64,000 bases of DNA, taken from positions 124,001 through 188,000 of the forward strand of contig CAWEYT010000008.1 of the NCBI GenBank assembly GCA_963813375.1. The letters run 5' to 3'. Origin of the DNA: DASTFY01 sp963813375 (GTDB taxonomy: Bacteria > Actinomycetota > Acidimicrobiia > Acidimicrobiales > Ilumatobacteraceae). The notes below the pieces were generated by a model. That model was not told where the DNA came from and did no database searches. It saw only the letters and a program-made list of their open reading frames with translations. Made by a program: the position numbers and the translations under genes. Of this stretch, positions 1 through 10,100 are shown one piece after another (within the stretch, counting starts at the first letter, position 1; each line of letters starts with the position of its first letter).

Positions 1-482
1 CCGCCCGACACCAGCAGCGCGACAAACGGCATCTCCAGTTCGGGCTCCTCGAGGAACGCGGCGTAGAGGTGGGCCTCGAGGTGGTTCACGGCCACGAAGG
101 GCACCCCCCACGTCATGGCCAAAGCCTTGGCGCCGGCGACGCCGACGAGCAGCGCGCCGATCAGCCCGGGCCCCACCGTGCAACCGACGGCATCGATGCG
201 GCTCTCCGCGACGCCCGCCTCCACCACGGCCGCCGCCACGACCGGGTTCAGGAGCTCCAGGTGGGCACGGCTGGCGATCTCCGGCACCACTCCCCCGTAC
301 GCGGCGTGCAGGTCGACCTGGCTCGACACCACGGACGAGACCACGTCGCGGCCGCCCATGACGATGGCCGCCGCCGTCTCGTCGCACGAGGTCTCGATGC
401 CGAGCACGATGGTCGACGCGTCGACCGGACGGACCGGCGCGACGCGCAACGAGATGTCAACGGGCTCGTCGGGCGTGGTCAC
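1..482 (-). CDS. tsaD: tRNA N6-adenosine threonylcarbamoyltransferase, N-terminal part (runs off window)
   Basis: Catalytic subunit of the TsaD/TsaB/TsaE complex that transfers threonylcarbamoyl to A37 of ANN-decoding tRNAs. About 160 N-terminal residues are visible. They contain the ASKHA-fold start 'LGIETSCDETAAAIV', a 'VPEIASRAHLE' stretch and 'AVNHLEAHLYAAF', which carries the HxxxH metal ligands. The C-terminus lies left of base 1. The start is a GTG overlapping the rimI stop by 4 bp (GTGA). tsaB and tsaE lie just upstream in the same direction, so all three partners of the complex are clustered. Family assignment is firm. Confidence 0.93.
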   Translation of the reverse strand, partial: MTTPDEPVDISLRVAPVRPVDASTIVLGIETSCDETAAAIVMGGRDVVSSVVSSQVDLHAAYGGVVPEIASRAHLELLNPVVAAAVVEAGVAESRIDAVGCTVGPGLIGALLVGVAGAKALAMTWGVPFVAVNHLEAHLYAAFLEEPELEMPFVALLVSG

Positions 483-1051
483 GTCAGCTCCCATTCGGTC
501 GAGCCATCGAGGGCTCGCTCGATCCGCTCGAGGCGGGCGCGGTACGCCGGTTCGGCGATGTCGTGAGCCCACATGACGATGGCGTCGTCGGTGCCCTCGT
601 AGTACCGCTTGCGCATGCCGGCCGGCGCGAAGCCGAACTGCCGGTAGAGCTGCTGGGCGCCGACGTTGCCGACGCGCACCTCGAGGGTGAGGGCCGGGGA
701 GCCGCGGGTGATGGCGTCGCGGGCCAGGGCCAGCAGCAACCGCGAGGCGATGCCCCGGCGGCGGAAGTCGGGGTCGACGGCCACGTTCGTGATGTGCGCC
801 GAGTCGGGGGCCACGAGGAGCCCCCCGTAGCCCACCAGACGGCGGCCGATGTGGGCGACGTAGTAGCGCCGCGCCCGCGGCACCTGGTCGATCTCGCTGG
901 CGAAGACGCTTCCGGCCCACGGACGCGGGTACACGACGTTCTCGATCTTCAGGATGCTGCGGATGTGGCGCCGCCGCATGGGGCTGAGGCGGACGGTCAC
1001 CGCACCGCGAAGCTCCTCGGGAGCACCCGGCCGCTCGGGCAGGATCTTCAC
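479..1051 (-). CDS. rimI: Ribosomal-protein-alanine N-acetyltransferase (GNAT)
   Basis: GNAT-fold acetyltransferase of the RimI type, which acetylates the N-terminal alanine of S18. Motif A is seen as 'DFRRRGIASRLL' (acetyl-CoA loop) and the C-terminal motif as 'QLYRQFGFAPAGMRKRYY', both typical of RimI. I chose the GTG at 1051, which overlaps the tsaB stop as GTGA, giving 190 aa. A later in-frame GTG, 20 codons downstream, would give a length nearer the usual 150-160 aa. It sits between tsaB and tsaD, the common actinobacterial order, where the genes are sometimes fused. Confidence 0.88.
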   Translation of the reverse strand: MKILPERPGAPEELRGAVTVRLSPMRRRHIRSILKIENVVYPRPWAGSVFASEIDQVPRARRYYVAHIGRRLVGYGGLLVAPDSAHITNVAVDPDFRRRGIASRLLLALARDAITRGSPALTLEVRVGNVGAQQLYRQFGFAPAGMRKRYYEGTDDAIVMWAHDIAEPAYRARLERIERALDGSTEWELT

Positions 1052-1752
1052 CGGGCCGACTCCCGTGTCGCCCAGTTGATCTCGGCATCGGGGTGGCGCA
1101 GGTACAGAGGCTGTACCTCGGCGGGCTGCACCCACTCCTCGCGCAGTGCCTTGGCGTGGGCGAGCTGCACGAGCGGGGCGGCGCTGGGATGGGCCAGCCA
1201 CTGCTCTGCGAACTCCACTCGGCGGGCACCGGCGCAGATCCGCTCCCGGTAGCGCAGGGCGCCGTCGCCGACCAGCAGCGCGTCCTCGCCCCTGGCCAGC
1301 AGATCCGCCACCAGGTCGTCCACCGGACCGACCGCCGGGCCCTCCAGGCGCTGGACCCCACCAGGGACCTGCCGGTACGAGGCGTGGTACACCTCTCCCC
1401 GCCGGGCGTCGATCACCGCGCCGATGAGCCGGTCCGCGTGGCGCAGCGGCAGGGCCAGCAGGTCGAGGCTCGTCATGGGGATCACCGGTACCCGGAGCGC
1501 ATGGGCCATCGCCTTGGCGGTGGCGATGCCGACCCGCATGCCGGTGAAGAGCCCAGGGCCGGTGTCGACGGCGATGGCGCCGATCTCGTCGAGCGTGACG
1601 TCGGCCTGCCGGCACACGAACTCGATGGCGGGCGCCAGCAGCTCGGCGTGGCGGCGGCCGCGGGCCACCTCGAACAGGCCGAGCACGCCCTCGTGCCCGC
1701 CGATGGCGCAGCTCACCTGCGCGGTGGCCGTCTCGATGCCCAGAATCAACAT
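1048..1752 (-). CDS. tsaB: tRNA threonylcarbamoyladenosine biosynthesis protein TsaB
   Basis: Inactive ASKHA paralogue of TsaD that scaffolds the t6A transferase. 234 aa beginning 'MLILGIETATAQVSCAIGG', followed by 'IAVDTGPGLFTGMRVGIATAKAMA', the standard TsaB signature. The start is an ATG. The stop overlaps the rimI start by 4 bp. A 31-bp gap separates it from tsaE upstream. Confidence 0.94.
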   Translation of the reverse strand: MLILGIETATAQVSCAIGGHEGVLGLFEVARGRRHAELLAPAIEFVCRQADVTLDEIGAIAVDTGPGLFTGMRVGIATAKAMAHALRVPVIPMTSLDLLALPLRHADRLIGAVIDARRGEVYHASYRQVPGGVQRLEGPAVGPVDDLVADLLARGEDALLVGDGALRYRERICAGARRVEFAEQWLAHPSAAPLVQLAHAKALREEWVQPAEVQPLYLRHPDAEINWATRESAR

Positions 1753-1783
1753 GAGGGGCTCAACCCGAACATGCTCAGCACGG

Positions 1784-2275
1784 TCAGCCCGCCACCCAGG
1801 CCGCCAGCGCCGACTGGACTCTCGGCCACCGGGCGGTCCAGCCGTCGCCGGCGGTGGTGATCGACACCAGGCGGAGGTCGGGCTCGTCCGTGCCCACCCA
1901 CTCGAGCCGCACGGTCATGAGGTCGGCGCCGAGCGCCGTCGACACCACGTCGCCCCACTCCACGAGCACCACGGCGTCATCATCGTCCAGCAGCTCGCCG
2001 AGCGCGAGGTCGGCCACTTCGGCCATGCGCTCCAGCCGGTAGAGGTCGGCGTGGTACACCCGCAGGCGGCCCTCGTAGGCGTGGACGAGGGTGAACGTCG
2101 GGCTGGTGACCGGATCCAACACGCCGAGTCCGGCCGCGAACCCCTGGGCGAAGGCCGTCTTCCCGGCCCCCATCTCGCCGGCGAGGACGATCAGGTCCCC
2201 GGGGCGGGCCAACGACGCCAGCGCCGCCGCCACCGCCTTGGTCTCGTCGACCGACGTGGCGCGCAGGGTGATCAC
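1784..2275 (-). CDS. tsaE: tRNA threonylcarbamoyladenosine biosynthesis ATPase TsaE
   Basis: P-loop ATPase that resets the TsaBD complex. The Walker A loop 'LAGEMGAGKTAFAQGFA' and the following 'VTSPTFTLVHAYEG' and 'HADLYRLE' are diagnostic. The open frame extends much further upstream, but that part is a shadow of udg. The GTG at 2275 overlaps the udg stop (GTGA) and gives 163 aa, the normal length. Confidence 0.93.
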   Translation of the reverse strand: MITLRATSVDETKAVAAALASLARPGDLIVLAGEMGAGKTAFAQGFAAGLGVLDPVTSPTFTLVHAYEGRLRVYHADLYRLERMAEVADLALGELLDDDDAVVLVEWGDVVSTALGADLMTVRLEWVGTDEPDLRLVSITTAGDGWTARWPRVQSALAAWVAG

Positions 2276-2844
2276 AACGCCACGCCCGCATCGGCCAGGG
2301 CGACCTTGGCTCGCACGAAGTCGGCTCGCATCTGCCCGAGCGGTTCGGCCCCGCCGCGCAGCGCGGCCGCCGGGTGGAGCGTCGGGATGAGCACACCATG
2401 GGCGAAGGGGTAGCTGCGGCCCCGCAGGCGGGTGATGCCCTCGGTGGTCTCGAGCAGCCATTGCGCCGCGAACCGTCCCAGCGTGACGACGGCTGCCGGC
2501 CTGATGAGATCGAGCTGCTGCTGCAGGTACGGGCGGCAGGCGTCGATCTCGTCGGGCTTCGGGTCACGGTTCCCCGGCGGCCGGCACTTCACCACGTTGG
2601 CGATGTAGACGCGGTCGCGGGTGATGCCGAGCTCCTCGCGCAGGAGGCGGTCCAGGAGCTGGCCGCTGCGGCCTACGAACGGGAGGCCCTGGCGATCCTC
2701 CTGCTCGCCCGGACCCTCGCCGATGAACATCAGACCGGCCACCGGGTTCCCCATGCCGAAGACCACCTGCGTGCGGCCCTCGCTGAGGCGGCACCGCGTG
2801 CACGTCGACGCCTCGACGGCGAGCAGCTCCAGGGCGTCGGACAC
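2272..2844 (-). CDS. Family 4 (UdgA-type) uracil-DNA glycosylase
   Basis: Removes uracil from DNA using an Fe-S-supported fold. Seen: 'CTRCRLSEGRTQVVFGMGNP' (first Fe-S cysteines and substrate pocket), 'FIGEGPGEQEDRQGLPFVGR' (active-site GEGPGxxED), 'NVVKCRPPGNRDP' (third cysteine), a further Cys in 'DACRPYL', and 'PTLHPAAAL' (the HPAA loop). The start is the GTG at 2844, giving 190 aa. Its -10-like TAGCAT ends only 8 nt upstream, suggesting a leaderless message. It is translationally coupled to tsaE. Confidence 0.9.
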   Translation of the reverse strand: MSDALELLAVEASTCTRCRLSEGRTQVVFGMGNPVAGLMFIGEGPGEQEDRQGLPFVGRSGQLLDRLLREELGITRDRVYIANVVKCRPPGNRDPKPDEIDACRPYLQQQLDLIRPAAVVTLGRFAAQWLLETTEGITRLRGRSYPFAHGVLIPTLHPAAALRGGAEPLGQMRADFVRAKVALADAGVAL

Positions 2845-2852
2845 GCCGGACG

Positions 2853-2858
2853 ATGCTA
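2853..2858 (-). promoter_or_regulatory. Candidate leaderless -10 box for udg
   Basis: TAGCAT on the minus strand followed by 8 nt and the GTG start of udg. No convincing -35 is visible 17 bp upstream. The same -10 hexamer occurs before infA, rplC and fusA. Confidence 0.4.
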
Positions 2859-2873
2859 ACGACGCCCGTGGGC

Positions 2874-4034
2874 TCAGGCCGGTTCGGGCTCCTCGCCCTC
2901 GTACCGGCGCGGGAGCCGCGGGCTCAGCCCCGTGACCACCTCGTAGGCGATCGTCCCCAGCCGCTCCGCCCACTCGGTGGCCGTGATCTCGTGGCCCCCC
3001 TGCACCCCGATGAGCACCGCCTCGTCGCCCGGCGCGACGAAGTCGTCGCCACAGTCGACCATGAGCTGGTCCATGGTGACGGTCCCCGCGATCGGCCGCC
3101 GCCGGCCGCCGAGCAGCACCTCGCCCGCCTGCTCTCCCAGCCGGCGGGGCACGCCGTCCGCATACCCCAACGGCAGCGTGGCGATGGTGGTCTCGCGTTC
3201 GAGCACCAAGCGGTGACCGTACGAGACCCCCTCGCCCGGGGGCACCCGCTGCACATGGCTGACGCAGGCCCGCAGCGACAGCGCCGGCTGCAGCTCGGCG
3301 CATTCGGCCGCCACCTCGGGCCCGGGCGGGATGCCGTAGACGGCGATCCCGGCCCGCACGAGGTCCCGGCGGGCGGCCGGACCCCACGCCAGCGCGCCGG
3401 CCGAGTTCGCCGCGTGGACGAGCGGCGGCGGGTAGCCGGCGGCCTGCAGCACGCCGATGGCGGCATCGAGCCGGACGAGCTGGGTGACGGTGGTCGACAC
3501 CCTCGTCTCGTCGGCCCGGGCCAGGTGCGTCCACAAGCCCTCCCACCGCAGCTCCGGCCGGGCCAGCAGCGCCTGGACGAGCGGCACGAGCTCGTCCGTC
3601 CGGGCGCCCACCCGGTGCATGCCGGTGTCGACCTTCAGGTGGACGCGCACGGTCGCGCCCCCGGCCTCCCGTGCCTCGTGGGCCAGGGCCTCCAGGTAGC
3701 CGATCGAGTACGCGGTGGCCGTGAGGCGCCAGCGGACGAGCTCGTCGAGCTGGTCCTCGGGCTGCTCGGACAGGACGAGCACCGGGGCCAGGATGCCCGC
3801 CTGCCGCAACGCCACCCCCTCCTGGACGAGGGCCACGCACAGGCCCTCGGCGCCGGCCTCGAGCGCGGCGCGGGCCACGGGGGCTGCGCCGTGGCCGTAT
3901 CCGTCGGCCTTGACCACCACCCAGAGGGCCGCCGGGGCAACCGTCTCGGCCAGCACGCCCACGTTGGCCGCGATGGCGCCCAGGTCCACCTCCACCCAGG
4001 CCTGGCGGCGAGGATCGGCCAGCGGCGCCGTCAC
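2874..4034 (-). CDS. alr: Alanine racemase
   Basis: PLP-dependent interconversion of L- and D-alanine for peptidoglycan. 386 aa. The PLP lysine is in 'VVVKADGYGHGA' near residue 43, and the catalytic tyrosine region is 'RAGIAVYGIPPG' to 'GVSYGHRLVLE'. 'TLPLGYADGVPRRL' and 'VTMDQLMVDCG' complete the family pattern. The GTG start overlaps the nnrD stop (GTGA). Confidence 0.95.
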   Translation of the reverse strand: MTAPLADPRRQAWVEVDLGAIAANVGVLAETVAPAALWVVVKADGYGHGAAPVARAALEAGAEGLCVALVQEGVALRQAGILAPVLVLSEQPEDQLDELVRWRLTATAYSIGYLEALAHEAREAGGATVRVHLKVDTGMHRVGARTDELVPLVQALLARPELRWEGLWTHLARADETRVSTTVTQLVRLDAAIGVLQAAGYPPPLVHAANSAGALAWGPAARRDLVRAGIAVYGIPPGPEVAAECAELQPALSLRACVSHVQRVPPGEGVSYGHRLVLERETTIATLPLGYADGVPRRLGEQAGEVLLGGRRRPIAGTVTMDQLMVDCGDDFVAPGDEAVLIGVQGGHEITATEWAERLGTIAYEVVTGLSPRLPRRYEGEEPEPA

Positions 4035-5391
4035 AGGGACTCCAGGACGCCCGGCAGCAGCGCAGGCAGGTCCGAGGCGACCAGCCCCCGGGCCGGGCCC
4101 TGCTGCGCGGCGCGGCCGTGCAACCAGGCCGCGGCGGCCGCCGCCCTGAACGCGGGGACCTGTTGCGCGAGCAGCGCGCCCACGATTCCCGACAGCACGT
4201 CCCCGGTCCCCGCCGTGGCCAGTCGCTCGTCCCCGGCGGTCGACAGGAGGACGGCGCCGGCGGGTTCCGCCACGACCGTCGCCGGGCCCTTCAGCAGCAC
4301 GACCGCTCCGGTCGCTGCGGCCAGCTCCCGCGCCGCCGAGAGCCGGTCCGCCCCCGGCTTGCGCCCGGCCAGCAGCCCGAACTCACCGTCGTGCGGCGTC
4401 AGGACCGTCGGCCCCGGCCGGTCTCGCAGGAGGGACGCGGCACCGTCGGCCGACCAGGCCAGCGCGAACAATCCGTCCCCGTCCACCACGACGGGCACCT
4501 GCCGCGGCCGCGACCAACTCGCGCACCTCGGCGGTGGTGGCGTCGCTGCGACCCAGGCCCGGCCCGACGACCAGCGCCTTGAACCGGTCGAGGTCCTTGG
4601 TCACCGTGCCGGCCCACGAGGCCGGGGGCAGCGACCGGGTCACGGCCTCCGTCGGCACGCCGGGATCGTGCTGCCCGCCCGGAGTGGAGAGGCGCACGTA
4701 GCCGGCACCGGTCCGCATCGCGGCGGCGGTGACCAGCCGGGCCGCGCCCGGACATGCCGGGCGAGCCGGCCACGACGGCCACCGCGGCGTGCCACTTGTG
4801 GGTGTCGGCGGCCCGCGGGAGCAACCAGCGCCCGACGTCCTCCGCGGTCACCAGATGCGAGCGGGCGCGACTGACATCGAGGCCGATGTCCGCCACCTCC
4901 ACCTCGCCCGGGTAGACCGAACCTGGCGGCAGCAGCAGGCCCGGCTTGAGCGCGGCGAAGGTGACGGTGCGGTCGGCGTGGAGCACCCCGTCGCCGGCTT
5001 CGCCGGTCAGCCCGTCGACCCCGCTCGGGATGTCGACCGCCAGCACCCTCGCGTCGCCGGTGTCCGGAGCGTCCCACGATCCCCGGAACCCGGTGCCGTA
5101 GGCGGCATCGATGACCAGATCGGCGCCGTCGAGTCGGGCCGGGACGTCGGCCGCCTCGACGACCCGAACGGCGACGCCCCGGCGCGCCAGCCTCCGTGCC
5201 GCCGCCCGCCCGTCGTTGCCGTTGTTGCCCTTGCCGGCGATCACCACGACCCGCCGCCCGTAGGTGCCGCCCAGCATGGCGACGGCGACCCGCGCCACGG
5301 CCGCGCCGGCCCGCTCGATCAGCTCCTCCACCGGCTCCGGGGCGGCAGCGTCGATCTCGCCCATCTCGGCGGGCGTGACGACCGGGATCAC
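4031..5391 (-). CDS. nnrD: Bifunctional NAD(P)H-hydrate epimerase / dehydratase (two frame changes)
   Basis: Repairs hydrated NAD(P)H. N-terminal epimerase (YjeF_N) domain: 'VVVIAGKGNNGNDGRAAARR' and 'VDIPSGVDGLTGE'. C-terminal ADP-dependent dehydratase (ribokinase-like): 'VVGPGLGRSDATT', 'VLTPHDGEFGLLAG', 'VVLLKGPATVVA' and the catalytic 'LATAGTGDVLSGIVGALLA'. The protein can only be read by changing frame near 4745-4751 (an extra G) and near 4500, so two single-base errors are likely. It stops at the alr start with a 4-bp overlap. Position beside alr, acpS and glmS is normal for Actinobacteria. Confidence 0.88.
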
Positions 5392-5404
5392 GGCAGCCGC
5401 GGCC

Positions 5405-6808
5405 TCACATGGCGCGGCGGATGAGCCAGCGCTTGATGCGGGAGTACGGGGGATAGAGGACCGGCGGGTCGGGGCGGGTGGGCTTGGCCAGCACGGACTT
5501 CAGGTGGCTGAAGCGATCGAACCCGGCCTGGCCGTGGTACGCGCCCGTGCCGCTCTCGCCCACACCCCCGAAGGGCAGGTCGGGCACGGCGACGTGGAGC
5601 ACGGCGTGGTTGATGCACACCCCTCCCGCCGACGTGCGCTCGACCACCTTGGCAGTGGCGGCATCACCGCCGAAGACGTAGAGAGCCAGCGGCTTGTCCC
5701 GCTCGTTGACGAAGGAGATGGCCTCGTCGACGTCATCGACCGCCAGCACCGGGAGCAGCGGGCCGAAGATCTCCTCCCCCATCACCGCGGCGCCGGGATC
5801 GACCCCCGCCAGCACGGTGGGAGCGATGTACCGCGCCGTCCGGTCGTGTCCACCGCCGCAAGCGAGCGTGCCGTAGCCACCGGCGTCGAGCAGGCCGACG
5901 AGGCGGGAGAAGTGGCCGTCGCTGACGATGCGGGCGAGGTCGGGACTGGATCGCGGATCGGCTCCGTACATCTGCGCGACGGCGTCGCAGAGGAGCTCCA
6001 CCAGCCGCGGCTCCACCGATCGGTCGACGAGCACGTAGTCCGGTGCCACGCAGGTCTGTCCGGCGTTCAGGAACTTGGCCCAGGCGATGCGACGGGCCGC
6101 CACCGCGAGGTTGGCGTCGGCGGCGACCACGGCCGGGCTCTTGCCGCCCAGCTCCAGGGTCACCGGAGTGAGGTGCTGCGCGGCCGCGGTCATGACCACC
6201 CGGCCGACGCGCCCGTTGCCGGTGTAGAAGATGTGGTCGAAGCGCTCGGCCAGCAGCGCCGTCGTCTCCTCGACGCCGCCGGTCACCACCGCCGCCACCC
6301 GCTCGTCCAGGTAGCGGGGCACCAGCTCGGCCAGCACGGCGGCCGTGTGCGCGCTGACCTCGGACGGCTTGAGGACGACCGGATCGCCCGCCGCCAACGC
6401 CGCCGCCGCGGGCGCCAGCAGGAGCTGGATCGGGTAGTTCCAGGGGGCGATGACGAGCGCGACGCCGAGCGGTTCGGGGAGGATCCAGGCCTTGCCGGGG
6501 CGAACCACCATCGGGAGGCGCACCGGGCGCGGCTTCACCCAGCGGTCGAGGTGGTCGAGGATCTCGCTGATCTCGCGCACGGTGAAGCCGACGTCGGCTG
6601 CGTAGCCCTCGATCTCCGGCTTGCCGAGGTCGGCGGCCAGCGCACCGAGGAGTCGCTCCTCGTTCTCGACCAGCAGTCGCCGGAGCTGGCGGAGCTGGGC
6701 CTTGCGGGCCGCCACGTCCCGCAGCAGCCCTTCCTCGTGGGCCGCCCGCATCGCCTTGACCACCTCGCCCGGGCTGGGCGGGACGGTCGGTTCGGCGAGG
6801 GTGGACAT
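5405..6808 (-). CDS. NAD(P)-dependent aldehyde dehydrogenase (ALDH3-like)
   Basis: 467 aa ALDH superfamily enzyme oxidising an unknown aldehyde. Landmarks in order: 'VIAPWNYPIQLLLAPAAAAL', 'VVLKPSEVSA', 'FYTGNGRVGRVVM', catalytic Glu in 'VTLELGGKSPAVV', catalytic Cys in 'LNAGQTCVAPDYVLV', 'GEEIFGPLLPVL' and 'LPFGGVGESGTGAYHG'. Length and the C-terminal 'FDRFSHLKSVL' fit class 3. It lies between nnrE and acpS but shares no function with them. A -10-like TACCCT is 6 nt before the ATG, so it is probably transcribed on its own. Confidence 0.9.
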   Translation of the reverse strand: MSTLAEPTVPPSPGEVVKAMRAAHEEGLLRDVAARKAQLRQLRRLLVENEERLLGALAADLGKPEIEGYAADVGFTVREISEILDHLDRWVKPRPVRLPMVVRPGKAWILPEPLGVALVIAPWNYPIQLLLAPAAAALAAGDPVVLKPSEVSAHTAAVLAELVPRYLDERVAAVVTGGVEETTALLAERFDHIFYTGNGRVGRVVMTAAAQHLTPVTLELGGKSPAVVAADANLAVAARRIAWAKFLNAGQTCVAPDYVLVDRSVEPRLVELLCDAVAQMYGADPRSSPDLARIVSDGHFSRLVGLLDAGGYGTLACGGGHDRTARYIAPTVLAGVDPGAAVMGEEIFGPLLPVLAVDDVDEAISFVNERDKPLALYVFGGDAATAKVVERTSAGGVCINHAVLHVAVPDLPFGGVGESGTGAYHGQAGFDRFSHLKSVLAKPTRPDPPVLYPPYSRIKRWLIRRAM

Positions 6809-6814
6809 CGCCCC

Positions 6815-6820
6815 AGGGTA
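6815..6820 (-). promoter_or_regulatory. Candidate leaderless -10 box for the aldehyde dehydrogenase
   Basis: TACCCT on the minus strand, 6 nt before the ATG. It lies in the 18-bp gap after acpS, and no Shine-Dalgarno sequence is present. Confidence 0.4.
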
Positions 6821-6826
6821 GAGCCG

Positions 6827-7192
6827 TCAGAGCGCGCTGACCACCGCTCCCGCCGTGGTGACGGAGTGGCTGAGGGAGATCTGCCAGTCGGTGACCCCGC
6901 GTTCACCGGCCAGGACCGCGGCGGCGCCCGTGACCCGCAGCTCGGGCGCGCCGGAGTCGAGCTTCAGCACCTCGACGTCGTGGAAGGCGAAGGCGCCGAG
7001 GCCGACACCGAGCGCCTTCATCACCGCCTCCTTGGCCGCGAAGCGCACCGCCAGCGCGGGCACGGGGTCCCGGCGGGCGGCCGCCAGCGCCAACTCGTCG
7101 CCGGTGAACAGCCGCTGGCGCAGCGCGGGCTGGCGGGCCAGCACGGCCCGGAACCGCTCGATGTCGACCAGGTCGAGACCAACGCCGATCAC
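6827..7192 (-). CDS. acpS: Holo-[acyl-carrier-protein] synthase
   Basis: Transfers 4'-phosphopantetheine from CoA to acyl carrier protein. 'IGVGLDLVDIERFRAVLA' holds the Mg2+ Asp, 'LAVRFAAKEAVMKALGVGLG' the second metal/substrate motif (F-A-A-K-E-A), and 'WQISLSHSVTTAGAVV' the C-terminal strand. I chose the GTG at 7192, preceded by GGGAGG, giving the normal 121 aa. As printed the frame is open from the upstream glmS-like gene, so the two could be read as one fused protein. A TGA one base out of frame overlaps this GTG, matching the GTGA coupling used elsewhere in the window, so separate genes are more likely. Confidence 0.88.
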   Translation of the reverse strand: MIGVGLDLVDIERFRAVLARQPALRQRLFTGDELALAAARRDPVPALAVRFAAKEAVMKALGVGLGAFAFHDVEVLKLDSGAPELRVTGAAAVLAGERGVTDWQISLSHSVTTAGAVVSAL

Positions 7193-10100
7193 GAGCGCCA
7201 GCCTCCCGGGACGGCTCTGCCCGCCGCGCTCATAACGCCAGAGCTCGGCCAGGTCGCTGACCGGCACCGTGAGCAGGTCGATGACCGGGATCTCGGCCAG
7301 CAGGTCGTCCCGGAACCCGCCCTCGGTCTCCGTGACCCAGTCGACCAACCGGTCGTACCGGCGGTCCCAGCCCTGCAGCACCGCCCGGGCCACCGGCGCG
7401 CTCAGGCGGTCGGCGAACACCGCGTGCACGAGGGTGATGCCGGTGCACTGCGATCCCTTGACCTCGGGCACCATCAGCACCGTGCGGCCGTCGCTGCGGC
7501 CACGGGCCACGAGGAGCTCGCGCTCCATGGCGACCCGGCGCTTCGTGCCCTGGAGGTGGGGATTGCGCTCGACCCGCGACGGGACGCTCAGCGACACGCC
7601 GCCGCGGTCGACGATCTCGATGGTGGCGGTGCTGTCCGCCGGGTCGCCTTCCACCGCGTAGCGGGTGAAACCGACCACGGACTCCACCGCCGGGTCGAGG
7701 GCGGCCAGCGAACGCAACGTCGTGTAGCCCAGCCGCTCCCGGGGCGCCCCGGCGGTCAGGACGGCCTGGACCAGGATCCGGTCCAGCAGGGCTTCGTCCG
7801 ATCGCGAGATCCCGACGGTCACGGTCTTGGCCTGGTGCTTGATGGCGTCGACCGGCCGCGTCAGCTCCTCGATGGCCCGGCTCAAAGAGGAGGTGAGGTC
7901 GTCGACGAGGCCGGCGGGGGTGGCCAGCCGGCCCGACTCGCGCTCGTAGGACTCGAGCGGCGCCTCGCTGGCGATGTCCCGGAGCCGACCGACCAGCGCG
8001 ACCGCCGTCGAGGCCTCCAGGTTGCCGTCGTAGGCCCCGCTGCGCAGACCGTCCGAGAACCGTTGGGCCAGCGGGATCAGCGATTCACGCAGCCCGTCGA
8101 GCAGCTCGTCCGGCGCCGGTGCGCCCGTGCCCACCGCGAGCTCGATCACCTCGCGCGCCTCGCGCAGCGGCCGGGCCAGCGCGTCGATGGCGAGCGCGGC
8201 CTCGTAGCCGAACAGGTGGCCGACCATGGCCGCGAGCACGAACGCCAGCTCGGGCTCGACGCGGGGCACGGTGATCACCGCCGGCGCGGCGCGGAACCGC
8301 TCCTCGCCCTCCGTGGCGATCACCACCGGTGCGGCCTTGTGGGCCCGGAAGATGGCGACCTCCTTGGCCACGTCGTCCGCCGTGGAGCCGACGAGGCCCG
8401 CCGCGCACACCAGGATCAGCGGCTCGGACGAGAGGTCGATGTGCTTCTTGTCCTCGGTGACGTCGCAGGCGATCGACTTGTAGCAGAGCTCGCTGAGCTT
8501 GATCCGGATCTCCTCCGCGGCCACGGTGTTCGGCCCGTTCCCGACCACCGCCCAGTACCGGCGGGAGGGGGCCAGACCGGCGGGCGGCGTCCGCGATCTC
8601 GGGCTGGAGGGCGAGCACCCGGCGCAGCGCGGCGGGCAGCTCGCGGAGCCCGGTGAGGAGCGTGTGGCGGGCCTGATCGCTGCCGCAGCCGGCCTCCTCG
8701 GTGATGGCACAGGCCAGCAGGGCACCGGCGGCCACCTGCGAGTAGAACGCCTTGGTGGAGGCGACGCTCATCTCCACGTCCCGCCCGTCGGACGTGTAGA
8801 GCACGCCGTGGGCCTTGTCCGTGAGGTCGCTCTGGCGGCGGTTGACGATGCCGATCACGGCCGCCCCCCGGGCCCGGGCCAGGTCCACGGTGCGGTTGGT
8901 GTCGGTCGTCGTCCCGCTCTGGCTGACGGCGATGACGAGGGTGTCGTCCATGCGGGGACGCAGGTGGAAGCCGGACAGCTCCGTCGCGGTGATGGGGTCG
9001 ATGTCGAGGTGGTCGCGCGACAGGCGGGCCAGCAGCGCGGCGACGGACTGGCGAGGCCACCGCGGCCGTGCCCTGGCCGATGCACAGGACCCGCCGGATG
9101 GTGCCCTTCTCCAGCCTCGACCGGACGGACGGCGGCAGGACCTGATCGCCCAGGGCCACCCGCAGCCGGCCGTCCTGCTCGACGATGTGGCCGCGCAGGG
9201 TCTTGGCGAAGCTCAGCGGCGCCTCGCGGATCTCCTTGAGCAGGAAGTGGGGGGCATCCCCGCGGTCGATGTCGCGGGTGGTGACCTCGGCCTGCACGAC
9301 CTCCTCGGGGCGGACCGGCAACGGCGTCCCGTCGTAGGCCAGCCGCACGAGGCCCTCGAGCTCGCCGGCCGTTGCCGCGGTGAGCGTCAGGACCTGCCCG
9401 TTGCTCAACGGCTGGTCCGGGTGGGCCGGTGTCTCGCCGTCCATGCGGACGTAGCGGTCCGTGACCTCCACCAGACCGTACGGTTCGCTGGCCACGATCG
9501 TGAGGTCGTCGGCGAGACCGACGTACACGCCCTGCCCGCTCCCCCGGAGCGCCAGCAGCACCTGGCCGGGGTCGTCGGCGCTGGCGGCCGCGATGGCGAC
9601 CGAGCCGTCGAACGTGCTGACCGTCCGCCGGAAGGCCTCCACCAGGCCGGCGCCGGCGCGCCTCCCGTGACACGAGCGCCGGGATGACCTTGGCGTCCGT
9701 CGTGATCGGCGACGGGATGGCGAGGGCCGCCCGTGCCCGCAGGTCCGCGTGGTTGTCGACGTCGCCGTTGAGGGCGGCCACGACGTACGGGCCCTCGGTG
9801 TCGACGGTGCCGTCGCCGGTGTCCTCGTCGCTGTTGACCGGGTGGGCGTTGGGCTCGGAGATGATGCCCACGCTGGCCCAGCGGGTGTGACCGAGCACGG
9901 CGAGCCGAGCGCCGGCCGCGCCGAGGGCGAGGTGGAGCAGACCGTCGTCACGGATCGCGGCCCGCAGCGCGGCCGTGTTGTCCCCGAGCTCGCCGATCTC
10001 GGCCGCCGCCTTGTAGACGAACGACAGGGCGTTGCCGGCCACCCGCACCGCGCCGGACGGGTAGAGCGGATCCTCGCCGCGGGCAGCGAGGCGGGCGGAC

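Noticed and set aside
5264..8656. 1130-codon plus-strand open frame, and similar long frames at 2853-4874, 29515-32067 and 50485-52095
   Set aside because: They lie opposite alr/nnrD, aldehyde dehydrogenase/acpS, xdh and fusA. They have His/Arg/Gly-rich shadow composition with no recognisable domain, and are a by-product of high GC3.
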